Source of the DNA: Pogostemon cablin | Lineage: Eukaryota > Streptophyta > Magnoliopsida > Lamiales > Lamiaceae | Direction of reading: 5' to 3' | Length of the DNA stretch: 64,000 bases | Assembly (NCBI GenBank): GCA_023678885.1 | Contig: CM042966.1 | Span: 24,194,028-24,258,027, forward strand | Notes under the pieces: generated by a model | Told to the model about the DNA's origin: nothing | The model's input: only the letters and a program-made list of their open reading frames with translations | Databases searched by the model: none | In this document: in pieces, positions 1-11,200 of the stretch | Layout: every line of letters begins with the position of its first letter | Position numbering within the stretch: position 1 is the stretch's first letter | Position numbers and translations under genes: made by a program

Positions 1-350
1 AAAAAATTGATTATGTCAGCCCACAACCCCTGTCCACCTACCCCACCGGACTTGTCATCATATTTAGAAAAAAAATATTTTGATTATGTGTTCGCAAACC
101 CCACGTCGGCCCACAACTCTAAGTCCTATACACGCACTGGACGTGACCCATTTTTCAAAAAAAAATTTTGATTGTGTCCGCCCACAATTCCTCCCCACCC
201 CATTGGACATGTCACATATTTAAAAAAAAATAAAAAATAAATTTATTTTGATTAAATGTCTACATCCCCTGTCCGCCCATACCCCCCCACTAGACATGTC
301 CCCCATGTTTAAAAAAAATATTTTCATTAAGTTTCTGTCCATGAACCTTT
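1..350. repeat. Degenerate tandem repeat, unit about 65-90 bp
   Basis: About five diverged copies of a unit that starts with an A-run, continues with TTTTGATTATGTC, then a C-rich stretch (CCCACAACCCCTGTCC) and ends near GGACATGTCACATATTT. Copies begin near 1, 68, 157, 223 and 313, and the last is truncated. The window may start inside a longer array. No coding potential is seen. Confidence 0.6.
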
Positions 351-444
351 AAAAAAAAGAATAAAAATCACATAAACAAATGTTCATCCACACCCTTCTT
401 TCCTCCTTTCTGCTTTATCACAGAAAAAAAGTCAAGATGAGCCT

Positions 445-725
445 CATCTTTAAGGTTATGTTTTGTTTTGGGTTATGTGGGGTTTGAAAATCATAAATAG
501 TGTGTTCTAATTTTGTTTTGGATTTTGAGTAGTGTATGTTTTAACTTTATGTCAAATCAATGTATTAATTAATTTATAAAGTTAAATGAGAGAGGAGAGA
601 TAAAGAGAGAAAGTGTATTAATTGAGGAGAGAGAATGTAGTAGATATATAGGGGTGGTATTCAAAATCTTAAAATCTGGATGTGGATTTTGAAAACCAAA
701 ACCTGGGTTTGAAAATCATAAACGA
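445..725. repeat. Dispersed MITE-like repeat, copy A
   Basis: This stretch shares its order of motifs with 17340-17501 plus 18288-18440: GTTTTGGATTTT, TCAAATCAAT, a GAGAGA-rich block with AAAGTGTATTAATTGAGG, then CCTGG and GGGTTTGAAA. It holds no long open frame. The two copies show it is a dispersed element, but I could not define its termini. This copy keeps the site that is interrupted in the other copy and has only a short TATATA run where the other has a long (TA)n. Confidence 0.5.
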
Positions 726-850
726 ACATTATTATTGGAAAAAAAATTAAAAGTTGGCAAGAAAAGGTTTATTTTAAAAGAGTGGGCAAAATTGATGTTT
801 CATTTTTCATATTGGGCAACATGTCACATTTCACTAATAATAATAACTAA

Positions 851-892
851 GCCTTGGCTATTCCCAGATACCGTTTTAATTAATACACCCAT
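851..892 (+). repeat. Left terminal inverted repeat of the MULE
   Basis: It pairs imperfectly with 6559-6599 in reverse complement, with the shared core CTAT..CC...GTTT....AATACACC. Identity by eye is about three quarters. Confidence 0.5.
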
Positions 893-1429
893 TACTGAAT
901 ACACCAACTCAAATTATATTTACACCCACCCCATTTTTACAATTATACCTTTTAATTTTAAATTAATCAAATATTCATTTATTTTATACACCAACTCACA
1001 TAACTCACCATGACCATATCAACTTTACAACAAACCACATATACCCACATTATTACAACTCACAACTCTCAACTCCAACTCCAAACTGGTAGTCGATCGA
1101 CCAAGGGGAGAGAGAGAAGAAGGAAAAAGAGAAAGAAGAAATAAAAGAAAAAACCTCATCTCACTATGTTAAAGCACTTCAATGGATGATCGATTCAGTT
1201 TAGGTAAGCTACTCTCCTTATTTTTGCACTTGAGAATTTCTTAGGGTTGTTTGAAAATGTCTAGATCTTGTGTTTTACTTTCATTGTAGGTATAATTAGG
1301 TGATTATTCGTCATGGGTATTAGTTTAATTGTTAATTTGTAGTGTTGAGATGACATATATTCATGTTAATTTCATTTGGAAGTTGTACTTCGATCTGAAA
1401 ATTTGTTGAAAATGGGTTGTAATTTTTGA

Positions 1430-1795
1430 CCCTGGTCTGTCGAAATTCTTACCTCCGGTCAAATGCTACTAGTCAATTGTTTATCTTTCTGTTCGACCAC
1501 AACTGGTCGACAATATTACCTTCTGGTCGACCATTACTGGTCAACAGCTTCGCCTTTCAATCGACCATAATTGGTCGACGCTTGTTCCTTTCGGTCGACC
1601 ACTACTGGTTGATGGTGTGGTCTTTTGGTTATTCAGTGCTGGTCAACCACGCCTAAAATTTTCAATGGGTTGTGATCGACTACTTTGTTGATGGCTGAGG
1701 TGGTCGACAAAAATATTATTTTCGACCACTATCTGTCGATCAGTAGGCTTTTGGTTAATAGATGGTGGTCGAACAGGTCAATTTTTTTATAGTTT
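1430..1795. repeat. Subterminal GGTCGACCA repeat cluster (left)
   Basis: At least six diverged copies of a motif close to TTCTGGTCGACCACTACTGG, spaced roughly 40 bp apart. The motif is itself near-palindromic around GGTCGACC. A similar, smaller cluster lies near the other end of the element at 5950-6180. Such subterminal repeats often serve as transposase-binding sites in DNA transposons; that role here is inferred. Confidence 0.6.
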
Positions 1796-2159
1796 GTCCT
1801 TTTCTTTTTTATTTTGTTGTATTATATTATATACGTACTATATGTGTCTTTAATGAATGACGTAATCACCTAACTACTACATCATATAAAAGGCAGCAGG
1901 AATTTGATATAATCATGAACAAGAACAAAATGTGCAGCCAACAGAACTGGAGCCAGTACCTAATCCTGAACCATATAATGAGGAAACCACTGAATACGAA
2001 GGGAGAGAGGGAGTGGATGTGGACCTGCATGTGCATGGACATGGGGATGAAGTTGATGAGGATGCGGATGGTGAAGAGTTGTTGGTTAATTAAAACCAGC
2101 ATGTGGCTTACACAATCTCGAAGGGTACTGAGCGAAAAGTACTTAAAGTCCACAAGTAT

Positions 2160-3290
2160 ATAGGTAAATTTTTAGAATGGGACTATATGTCGACTGAGCA
2201 GAACAGTCCATGGAGATCAACTTTTAAGAATGCTGGCTATTAGGAGACAAAGACGATTTCATATCGTAGTCCAAACAAAAATATAATCCTAGCATTTATT
2301 GAGCGAAGCACCCTGAGATGAATTCATTTCATATGCCCTTCAACGAGATGACTATCACTCTCAATAATGTACATTGCCTGACAGGTTCCCCGACCACTAA
2401 AAAGCCAGTTGTGACTCAGCTTGCGGATAGGCCTTTATCCAGGGCTGATATTCGCAACTTATTGTGTGTAGATGAGAAGGTAGCAAAGAATGGACTCCGT
2501 GGTGGTAATTGACAGACTGTGATGCTTGATTAGCTTAAGACTACTTTCATGCGATACATGGAGTTGGATGACGCTGATAAGATTCAGGCCTGCGCTCAAG
2601 CCTACTTCCTGCATATGTTTGGGATGGACTTATTCTCAGATAAGAAGGGAAATCGGGTGTTCATATCTTAGTTGGAGTTTTTGAATGATCTCAATGATCT
2701 TAGTTCGTGTGCATGAGGAGCTGATATACTGGTGTAATTGTACAGAAAGCTTTGGGATGCATCCACATCTAGCTATCGACAGATGACTGGATATAATACT
2801 CTAGTGGAGGTAATTTTTATTATAATGGTCCATTATTAGGATTTAGGGTTTTTTTTTTTAAATATACTTTGATACAACTTTGTGTATTCAAGCATGGATT
2901 TATGAGTACTTTTTCACTCTTATGAGAACTCCGTCCAACTCTAGCTACACAGATGGATTTTCTTTAGCTAAGAGATGGGGCCCGCAGGGACATAATGGAA
3001 CAACAATTGATAGGGTGGTAGGGCTACGCCAATCTATTAATCATAAGGCTTCGGAGGAGGTAACTTAGCATCAATCGCTTAACGCCCAAGCCCACCAGAG
3101 CGAAGCAGGTGTGGAGGTTACACGCGGACTTCTTCAATGACTAGTCCAATCATTTGTTGACTATCGAGAGCAGTAGTCATGTTGCTTACCCCAGTGGGAG
3201 TGTGAGCAGGGATACATGGATTGGTACAGGCAAAATGATCATCTAATTGTGGGTGATCATTTTAAGCAGCCCTAACCTAGCATGAATTAG
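2160..3290 (+). pseudogene. Plant mobile domain (PMD/MAIN-like) protein, broken
   Basis: Translation gives the conserved PMD run FHMPFNEMTITLNNVHCLTG (from 2327), followed by ADRPLSRADIRNLL and VAKNGLRGG, then stops. Later frames give the family's YFLHMFGMDLFSDKKGNRV (about 2600-2660) and a second block AWIYEYFFTLMRTPSNSS with RWGPQG (about 2890-2990). A probable intron separates the blocks (GTAATTTTTA near 2809 and TTCAAG near 2890). PMD proteins occur as host genes (MAIN, MAIL1) and inside MULE and gypsy elements; the surrounding MULE indicates the transposon-borne kind here. Many in-frame stops (for example after GGN near 2510 and within 2640-2730) make it non-functional. Confidence 0.7.
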
Positions 3291-3386
3291 TCGCATGGCC
3301 ATAGAGTGGACCTGTACCAGATGATCTCCACTGCCGCAGAACTTATGGCGCCATTACTTGAGAGGTGCAGACGTGAATCTCTAATT

Positions 3387-5250
3387 TCAACGACAGAGGT
3401 GATGGCATGCATGGCTAGTGTCTATTCCAGATTGGGTCATGATCAAGCTAGTTTCCATCCTCTTCCATATTAGCTTTGGTATCGGGGTGATGTCACTCTT
3501 CAGTGGTAGGTATGTGATACACATGGCATTGCTTTTAAGCACCAAAGCCATATTATACGTGGTTGCAATCAAGTAACCCATTTCAGAAAGGAGAAACCAA
3601 TGTTTTGCCGAGGCTGAGAGAGTGAAACAATCCAGGGCCTTAGTGACATCATCGATATAATCTGGATCACTAAACACTCTCAAATAAAATTTCCTTCAAG
3701 AGCTCATTTCTAACTCTACCCCACACTTCTTTACCATAATCAACTAAATATGCTATGGCTTGAAATCCACAATACCCATCCGCTTTCACACTTTTTGGAT
3801 GAAATGTACTTTGTGAAATGAGGAGGCAACGAAGCCATAAAGTTGCATTCCAATTTTGATCATATGGATGGACGTCAAACAACCTATTTAAATAATAGTA
3901 TGTATTGTAAATAAGAATCATGAAAATTGAGTAAATGCATAATTTTGTAGGAATTGTGTATTACCTTCTCTTTAGCTGGATGTTTCTTCGTACTGAAAAT
4001 AAGTGTCAAGATTGTAGCGCCTAGATCATAGACTACAATATTGGAAGGGGAACAACTGTCAATCTTGGTCATGGGCAACTCAAACGTTGAGGGATCCCGC
4101 TTTGTTGGCATCACTTTGTTCTTTGAGTATTTTAGCCTGCCTTTGGTACGTACAATAGCTCCTAGCTCATGTAATGACGTTGTGGTAGGGTTCATCGCCT
4201 CATGCACGCGTTGATACATCAACTCCACTCTTTTGTAGTCCAACTCTCTATAGTCTGACAGGCCCCCTTAAATAAAGCTTTCCACAACGTGTCTAACATC
4301 TCCCGCTAATTTCATCCTATAACGTATGGCTCTATGTTTGATTTCCTCCAGAAGTCATCAATCTTTTTAAAGGGGATAGGCAAGCCCTTACTAACTCACT
4401 CTGATAACTCATGGGCACATGACAAACCCAATGTGTCTCGCATTACACATCCACATAAAGTGACCTCCAACACTCATTCTCCTAGGCCTGAAATCTCATC
4501 GTGGATGAGCTGTAGGGCGACGGTCAAGATGAGGCCACGTAGCTCTAGATAAGTGGCAACCCTAAATTTGTGTTATATCAAGTTTATGCTTTTCTCAAAG
4601 GATTGCTTGATAGCAGTATGTGAGGCCTCCATTAGCATGTGGAATTCTCCCCATCATTGTTCAAAATTACATTAACTTGTTCGAAGTTGCCTCTTTAATG
4701 CATAATGTTGACCTTCAGAACTATATCAAACATAAAATTGGAGATTTAGGCTTTCATTATTCACCCAAACATTGCATAAATAAATAAAAATAATTAATTT
4801 ACAAGTATTAAGTCTTTGTATATCGGCTGGTTGTGGTATTCTCATAATATTTGATGGAATTTATATTACACGAAGCTCATCTATCTTTTCATGGATCGAC
4901 CCATTCCTTATATATATACTCAACTGCTGCTGGAGCAAATTTGAATTCTTCCCTCAACCTTTGTACCCTTTGCTAAAAAAGAACAACATTATCAGCAAGC
5001 ACCAACAAATTCCAAGCCAAGGTGTCGTAAACTCCTCCCACTTATCATTTGTATGAAAGTATTTTTGACAATTGACGATGATGTTCTTGTTGATATGCCA
5101 ACGGCAAAGAAAGTGTTTACAGCTCGAAAACACACTCCCTATGGCATTCATTAGAGCTTTCTCTTAATCAGTCATAATCAACGAAGGCAAGCACGAATCA
5201 TCCATTAGATCCTTCAAAGTTCTGCAGGCCTAAGTATAGTTATCCTGTTT
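3387..5250 (-). pseudogene. MULE transposase with C-terminal OTU protease domain, broken
   Basis: Read from right to left, 5220-5060 encodes LPSLIMTD, a stop, then ALMNAIGSVFSS, CKHFLCRWHINKNI and NCQKYF. These match the MULE transposase core: the TD-x-E-x-ALMNAI block followed by the CRWHINKN zinc-like motif. Downstream, 3880-3690 encodes KADGYCGFQAIAYLVDYGKE with WGRVRNELLKE, the cysteine-containing block of an OTU protease (D-G-x-C-G-F). 3620-3480 encodes HWFLLSEMGYLIATTYN and later segments of the same domain. Transposase plus OTU is known for a group of plant MULEs. The stop before ALMNAI and several frame changes show that it is dead. The DDE triad cannot be fully located. Confidence 0.65.
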
Positions 5251-5939
5251 TTCTTTTTCCATAAAAACAATGGCTGTACAAAATGTCAAGGCAGTAGAAG
5301 TCACACCAACAATCTCCATCGAGTATCCTTCCGTTCCACAATAATAATTACACAGTTTCCATTTTGGGAGTCCCACTTCAATAGTTACATGTCCATTTTT
5401 TGTAAAAGGGACTCATACAAATTAATTACTTCTCTCTCCATGGGCCAACAAATCACACTAGTACACCTGCCCACTTTATATTGAAATATTATTTCTCTTA
5501 CCTTACTACACATTAAAATATTATACTCCTTAATCTCTGTGCAAAAAGTAAACGTAACTATTATTTTAGGATGAAGGGAGTAACTTGTACCTGTTTGTTT
5601 TGTACGTATAATCTATCAGCAAAACTTGTGAAAATGCATGCAATAGATACTGGCCACCATGTTTACAGCATAAAAATACCCACACCCTCTTATGACCGCC
5701 ACCATTATCAGATTGCTTCACAGCTAACACCATCTGATTTTCTTTACCCGTGGCACGAACCCAAGGTATTAATTGTTCTCATGTTTGAATCAATTCATGC
5801 GTTTCAAATAAGTCCATGAAGTTTTTATCCATATAAACTTCTTTACTCAATTTGTCACATTTGGAGATAGTACTACATCGTGTAGATGGAATAAATGAAT
5901 CATGGAAAACAAATAAATAACATAAGTATCAGTTCATGC

Positions 5940-6200
5940 CTACAAATTCTATTGTTCGACCACTGAAGGGCAAAATTAGTTAAAAATTTAATCTAGTATT
6001 CGCCAAAAATTGTACAAAATTTAGGTAGAAAACTTATATGAATTTCGACTAGTACAGGACGAAAATTTTGCTCGATGATCAACAGTTGAAAATTTTAACT
6101 CTTGTTGACGGTCAAAAATTCGTTAATATTTCGACCACTACTGGTCGACTAGTGATGGTTGAAAATTGCCGTCCTATTCAGCTCTGGTTGGTCAATATTT
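5940..6200. repeat. Subterminal GGTCGACCA-type repeats (right)
   Basis: Contains TTCGACCACTACTGGTCGAC (about 6140) and looser relatives (TTGTTCGACCACTGAAGGGC, TTTCGACTAGTACAGGACGA). They mirror the cluster at 1430-1795 and support assigning both ends to one element. Confidence 0.5.
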
Positions 6201-6558
6201 TTATGATTTTCAGAAGAAAAAAAGCACAAAACTAAATTTTAATCGATCAAAACACATAAAAACATGTAATATTGTGGTCGTTGAGCTACCTTTGTCCACC
6301 ATTATGCCACATTTGTATGTGGGTGTGACTCAAAGATGATTTTGTGAACTAGAGTTTTTTTTTTTTTTTTTTAAAGTTCAAAAGAGTTGAGTGTATGAAA
6401 TTTTGTTGGAGTGGTGAGTATATATAGGTATTATAATATGTTTGGTGGATGAGTGAGTGCATGAATAAGTTTAAAATAAATAGTGAGTGAGAGGTGTGTG
6501 TGTGGTTTTAATTTATTATGAAGGGCATTTTTTACATTTCTTATTAAATATTAATGAA

Positions 6559-6599
6559 GATTGGTGTATTTGTTGAAACAGTGTGTGGATAGTCACGGC
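6559..6599 (-). repeat. Right terminal inverted repeat of the MULE
   Basis: Reverse complement of the left end at 851-892, imperfect. The outer end reads GTCACGGC on the plus strand. Confidence 0.5.
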
Positions 6600-6609
6600 C
6601 TAATAATAA

Positions 6610-7710
6610 TACTCCATTCGTTCCACCGAAAGTTTTCCATTTTACTATATTTCCACTCATAGATCCTCATTTTCCACTTTAAGTAAAAAGGCCCCACATA
6701 TGGCCCACCACTCACTACTAATACAACTACTCACTATACATAAAATAATAGGGAAAAATTTTATTGTACCACATTTTTTTACACATTCTTTCTTATCCTA
6801 ACTTTAACACTATGTATTTTTATACCTGAATTGACCAAAATACCCTTTACACGAATATTCGAGTAATATATTCAAGTAAAGTGTTCGAGTAAAATAATTT
6901 TACTTGAAAAATCATTAAAAAACATTACTTGAATTTTTTAGATGAATGCGTTATTTTGACACGAATTCATTACACGAATATATTATTTTCGTGTAAAAAA
7001 TAAAAAATAATAAAAAAATCAATTCGTGTTGCATTTCGTGTAAAAAGTCGACATTTCGTGTACCAATTACATAAAATTCGTGTGCCAATTTAAAAAAAAA
7101 ATCAATCTCATTTGTGTACATTTTCGTGTACAATTTACAACCTTTCGTGTACAAAATATCAAAAAAATTGTGTACTAATTAAAAAAAACAAAACAAAAAA
7201 TCAATCACATTCGTGTACATTTTCGTGTGCATTTTCCTGTACAATTTACAACCATTTGTGTACCAAATATCAAAAAATCGTGTACCAATTAAAAGAAAAA
7301 CAAAAAGTCAATCACTAATTCGTGTATCATTTTCGTGTACAATTTACAAGTGTACCAATTACAACAATTCGTGTTTAAATAAAAAAACAAAACAGTCAAT
7401 CACAATTTCGTGTACAAATTTATGTCCAATTCTTGTACATTTAACACAATTCGTGTTAAATAAAGTAAAAAAAACTCAAACTCATTATTCGACACGAATG
7501 TTTACACGAATGCATTATTTTATACGAATTATTTTCGAGTAAAGGTTAAATCCGTCATTTCAGATATTAAAAGAGTTACTCTTTTATTTGGGGCAATAAA
7601 GAATAACGTTAAACCCTGACGGACACTGTTTGCAATTAATTCAAAATAATAATACTTCTTAATTTACGCAAAAAGAGTAAACCGCCACCCGTCGGTAGGA
7701 CGGAGGGGTA
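6610..7710. mobile_element. Stowaway/mariner-type MITE split by a later insertion
   Basis: The left part (6610-6749) begins TACTCCATTCGTTCCACCGA. The right part (7651-7710) ends with GACGGAGGGGTA. Joined, they match the uninterrupted copy at 32393-32598, including CACTACTAATA, CATAAAATAAT and TTCTTAATTTAC. Ends of the CTCCCTCCGTCC type with TA flanks are typical of plant Stowaway MITEs. The middle, 6750-7642, is a separate element. Confidence 0.65.
6750..7642. mobile_element. TTCGTGTAC-rich non-coding element inserted in the MITE
   Basis: The 893-bp insertion is flanked by the 8-bp direct repeat AAAATAAT (6742-6749 and 7643-7650). The interior repeats TTCGTGTACAATTTACAA-like words more than a dozen times. 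The outer parts resemble each other in inverted orientation: ATACCTGAATTGACC near 6821 pairs with the reverse complement of the stretch near 7550, and both arms carry ACACGAAT and CGAGTAAA words. It looks like a fold-back, non-autonomous DNA element. The extreme termini are not clearly inverted repeats, so the superfamily (hAT or Mutator) is open. Confidence 0.55.
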
Positions 7711-8206
7711 ATAATAAATAAATAATATATAATAAATAATAAAAGAGTAATGAAGGAATAAAAGATGAAAGAAAATGTAGTATGTAGTTGTACTTGGGCC
7801 TCTTGATAAGTAATTGAGGTACAATTGTTCAAAGCATGGTGGCTGAGCCGGCCGCCAAACCCAAACGAAATAGCTTGTCTTCTTTAAGTCTCGATCGCCA
7901 AAAAGGGCGAGACAGAGATGTATATATATATATAATACTAATATCATAAATTTACGGGCATAAACGCAACACATTTACGGAAAAAGATCAAGCAAATTTA
8001 TTCTCAGATATCTTCTTCCCGCAATTTACTTGGTTTTGGGCTCATCCACATTCAGTTGGTAGGAAATTTTCTGTGTATCAGTATACTGCTCAACATAGAT
8101 TTTCCCGTGCGAGATTCGATTTACTGATTGAAGATCTGATTTTCGTACGTGTCTAATGTATTTGTGTTTTGATGTAATCAGGAATTTGAATTGAAGAGGT
8201 GAAAAT
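7711..8206 (+). promoter_or_regulatory. Upstream region and 5' leader of the PDH E1 beta gene
   Basis: No gene is seen. The stretch contains a TATATATATATAATA run at 7919-7935, about 270 bp before the start codon, which could act as a TATA element. The sequence just before the ATG is GAAGAGGTGAAAAT. A MITE end abuts the region on the left. The transcription start is not determinable from sequence alone. Confidence 0.3.
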
Positions 8207-11200
8207 ATGTTGGGGATTATAAGGGGGAGGGCCGCCTCAAAACTCACTCATTTCTCGGTATATATTCTTCAGATTAATTATTGAAATATGCAGGCCTGGT
8301 AGTGGTGTGTGTTCCAAGAGTGTGAATGTGTGCCAGATTAAGGGAATGCTGAACGATGGATGATTTGCATCTAATGAACCATTATTATTTTTAATTGGCT
8401 GTGTAAGTTTGTAACCCTTTATTATTTTTATTTTTTTTTCCGGCTTGAAAGGGTTTGGAGAAAGGAATTCGGGCTGTTGCCTCCAGTGCGTTCTCTGTCT
8501 CTGCCAAGGAGGTAATTAGAATCTCTACTTATTTAGAAATAGTACTGTTTTGATGAAGAATTTGTGTTTCTCTTGTAGAAAACGTGATTTGACTGAAAAT
8601 GAATGTATTATTCTATGTTTCAGAAAATTTAAACTACATTGTGTCTAGTGGATTTTTATTGCTGTCGAATATTCTTTCGTCAATGTTCTTTTAATCACTT
8701 TTGAGAGGAGAATTGGAAATCTGATTGTTATGTATAAAAGTTGGATTCATAGCACTTGTTTTCTTGTTCATGTGAGACGCCTAATGTTCTAGTTTTATCC
8801 GGATGTAGCTGATACAGGCTATGTGTGCAATGTACTACTCTATGTTACTCATGGTTAATGATATGCCTATCACCTTTTATTGCAGATGACAGTGCGTGAT
8901 GCTTTAAATTCCGCAATTGATGAAGAAATGTCTGCTGATCCCAAAGTTTTTGTTATGGGTGAAGAGGTATCTTGAAAGTTGTAATTGGGTTTATGAAAGG
9001 ATGTTTTTTTTTTTTTTTTTATGTATTGGTGTTATTTCTTCTTGGGCTCAATAATGCATACTGACTTGTTATACACTCTTATATAGGTTGGTGAATATCA
9101 GGGTGCATACAAGGTAGTGCTTGTTCTATCATCATGTCAATTTTAGTGAAAATCTTTGTTCAAACTAGTTCATGATTTACTACTTGTTCTATCAGATTAC
9201 CAAAGGTCTTCTAGACAAATATGGTCCTGAGAGGGTTCGCGATACACCTATTACTGAGGTTGGTTTTTGTCCTTTGCTTGGGAATTCTTTGTTTTGATCA
9301 GGTGGCAAACTATTTGATTCTCAACCATTTGAAATCTTTCCTAGGCGGGATTTGCTGGAATTGGAGTTGGTTCAGCATATCATGGTCTAAGGCCTGTAGT
9401 AGAGTTCATGACTTTTAACTTCTCAATGCAGGTATATTTTGATGTTATCATTATCTTTCCTTTGATGTATTTTGTCCAGTCTCTTTTTGAGGCTGCATTT
9501 GATAGCTGCCCACAAGAACATGCATATTTTCTACTGCCATTCTGTTGTGTGCTTATAAGATTCTGTATGGATACTCCCCCCCTGGACTAACTATGCGTAG
9601 TGTTCAATTTGCCTATGCCTATAGCAGGTTGATATCACAATGTAAAAAGTAAGCCCGGAAATAATAAGCTTTACTGTTTTTTATCTTTTGGCTATGTTAC
9701 TTATTCTCAATGAACCATGTGTAAAACTTGCAAAACTGCACGGGGTGCTTCGTCTGGTTTTAGGGACAGAAAGTGCTAGAATGGAAGGAGCTGTTAATGA
9801 GTAAGCTTATGATTCAATCCCTAAAAGTGGAATATTAAATCTGTTCTGACGCAATCTGTGATGACGTTTTTTCTTTCTATTTCCCATGCCCTATTCTCCA
9901 AACCACCTCATCCTGACATGTCACCATGTATCCTCCTAGTTAGTTTATTATGAATTGTAAGCTCTACCTTGACTGGTCTTTATATCATATTTTTAATGGG
10001 AACTTGACTAGCTGGTTCCCTCTCATGTCCTGCTGAACAATTTGATTATTTGGTTGTCATTTGTCAACTATTATGGGCTAAAGTGATTTTTTCTGCATTC
10101 TTTTCAATATGGATTTAGTCTTCCTTTCTAATTATCTTGGACATGCTAGTATGCTAAAAAACTGATTAATCTATGAAATCCAGCTTTGATAACCATTTCA
10201 TCAGAGATTTTGGCGTGCTGTATTCTTTTACTTGTTATAATATAGTTTCTATTTGTTATATCTTCCATATTATCTAGTTCAAGGCCCCAACAAGTGATAG
10301 CTCCCAAACCCCTGAAACCCACCACCTTTGTAGAAATTCAGGAAAGTTTTTTTGGATGTTTTAAAACATAAGCATTGTTCCTTAAGGTATAGAGTTTGTT
10401 AAAAGTATATTTTAATCTGAAGAAATCTGTCAACGGTAAATTTATGATTTTAACTTAAGTAAGATGTATATTGCAGGCAATCGATCACATTATTAATTCT
10501 GCAGCTAAATCAAATTACATGTCTGCGGGTCAGATATCAGTGCCAATTGTATTCAGAGGTCCGAATGGCGCTGCTGCTGGTGTTGGTGCCCAACATTCAC
10601 AGGTATAATTTTGACTCATACAACTGTGTTCTTAATTGTTGGTTGTATGGGTATGTCTTTTGTCTCTAGATCCTAAAGCCAAGTCCAATGAAGTGGGAAT
10701 TTCTACTATTGCTGAGTCAAGAGAAAATATTCTACCTCACTGAGTTCTGTTTGATATCCACCATTTAGCTGGACCAAATATGGTGGCAATACAATAATGA
10801 AATACTAGTATAGATTATGTACGATATCTCACATCAGTTCCACACTTGCGTGTCAGATTGATGTGGGATGATATAACAATCCATCCCCCTTTGAAACAGA
10901 CCTCATGGACGAACACACTTCCTGTGGCAACCCACATGCCAAGGCCCAACTCTAAGTGGCAACCCGCCCTACGGCCACCATCGGTTAGCCCTTCCCGTGG
11001 CCAGTCCGATCCGGTTGGTTAGACCAAATTGTTAGGCATATACGCTAGGAGGCTAACATAGCCCAAAACCATGATCGATGGTAAAGGTTTGACCCCCTCT
11101 TATATGCACTTCCAAAATTTTGTGTGGAACCAATGTAGGATATAACAGCAGATTTCTATGGTGGGCTAGAATTGGCTTCTGTCTTAAGCCTCCAACAATG

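Larger units (their letters stand above)
851..6599. mobile_element. Decayed Mutator-like element (MULE) with PMD and transposase/OTU genes
   Basis: The ends form an imperfect inverted repeat of about 40 bp: the left end reads GCCTTGGCTATTCCCAGATA and continues to AATACACC; the reverse complement of the right end reads GCCGTGACTATCCACACACT and continues to AATACACC. Inside lie a plus-strand plant-mobile-domain gene (about 2160-3290) and a convergent minus-strand gene with MULE transposase and OTU-protease sequence (about 5250-3387). Diverged GGTCGACCA repeats lie near both ends. Flanks are rich in TAATAATA, so a clean 9-bp target duplication cannot be read. Many stops show that the element is inactive. 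The class call rests on the domain content; the exact ends are less certain. Confidence 0.65.

Noticed and set aside
9221..9590. Plus-strand open frames of 60-65 codons
   Set aside because: They overlap PDHB exons 5-6 out of frame or read into introns; spliced exons explain the coding signal.
10805..11160. Possible Cassandra-type TRIM carrying a 5S-like promoter
   Set aside because: I could not find the 5S internal promoter words; only the weak end repeats remain.
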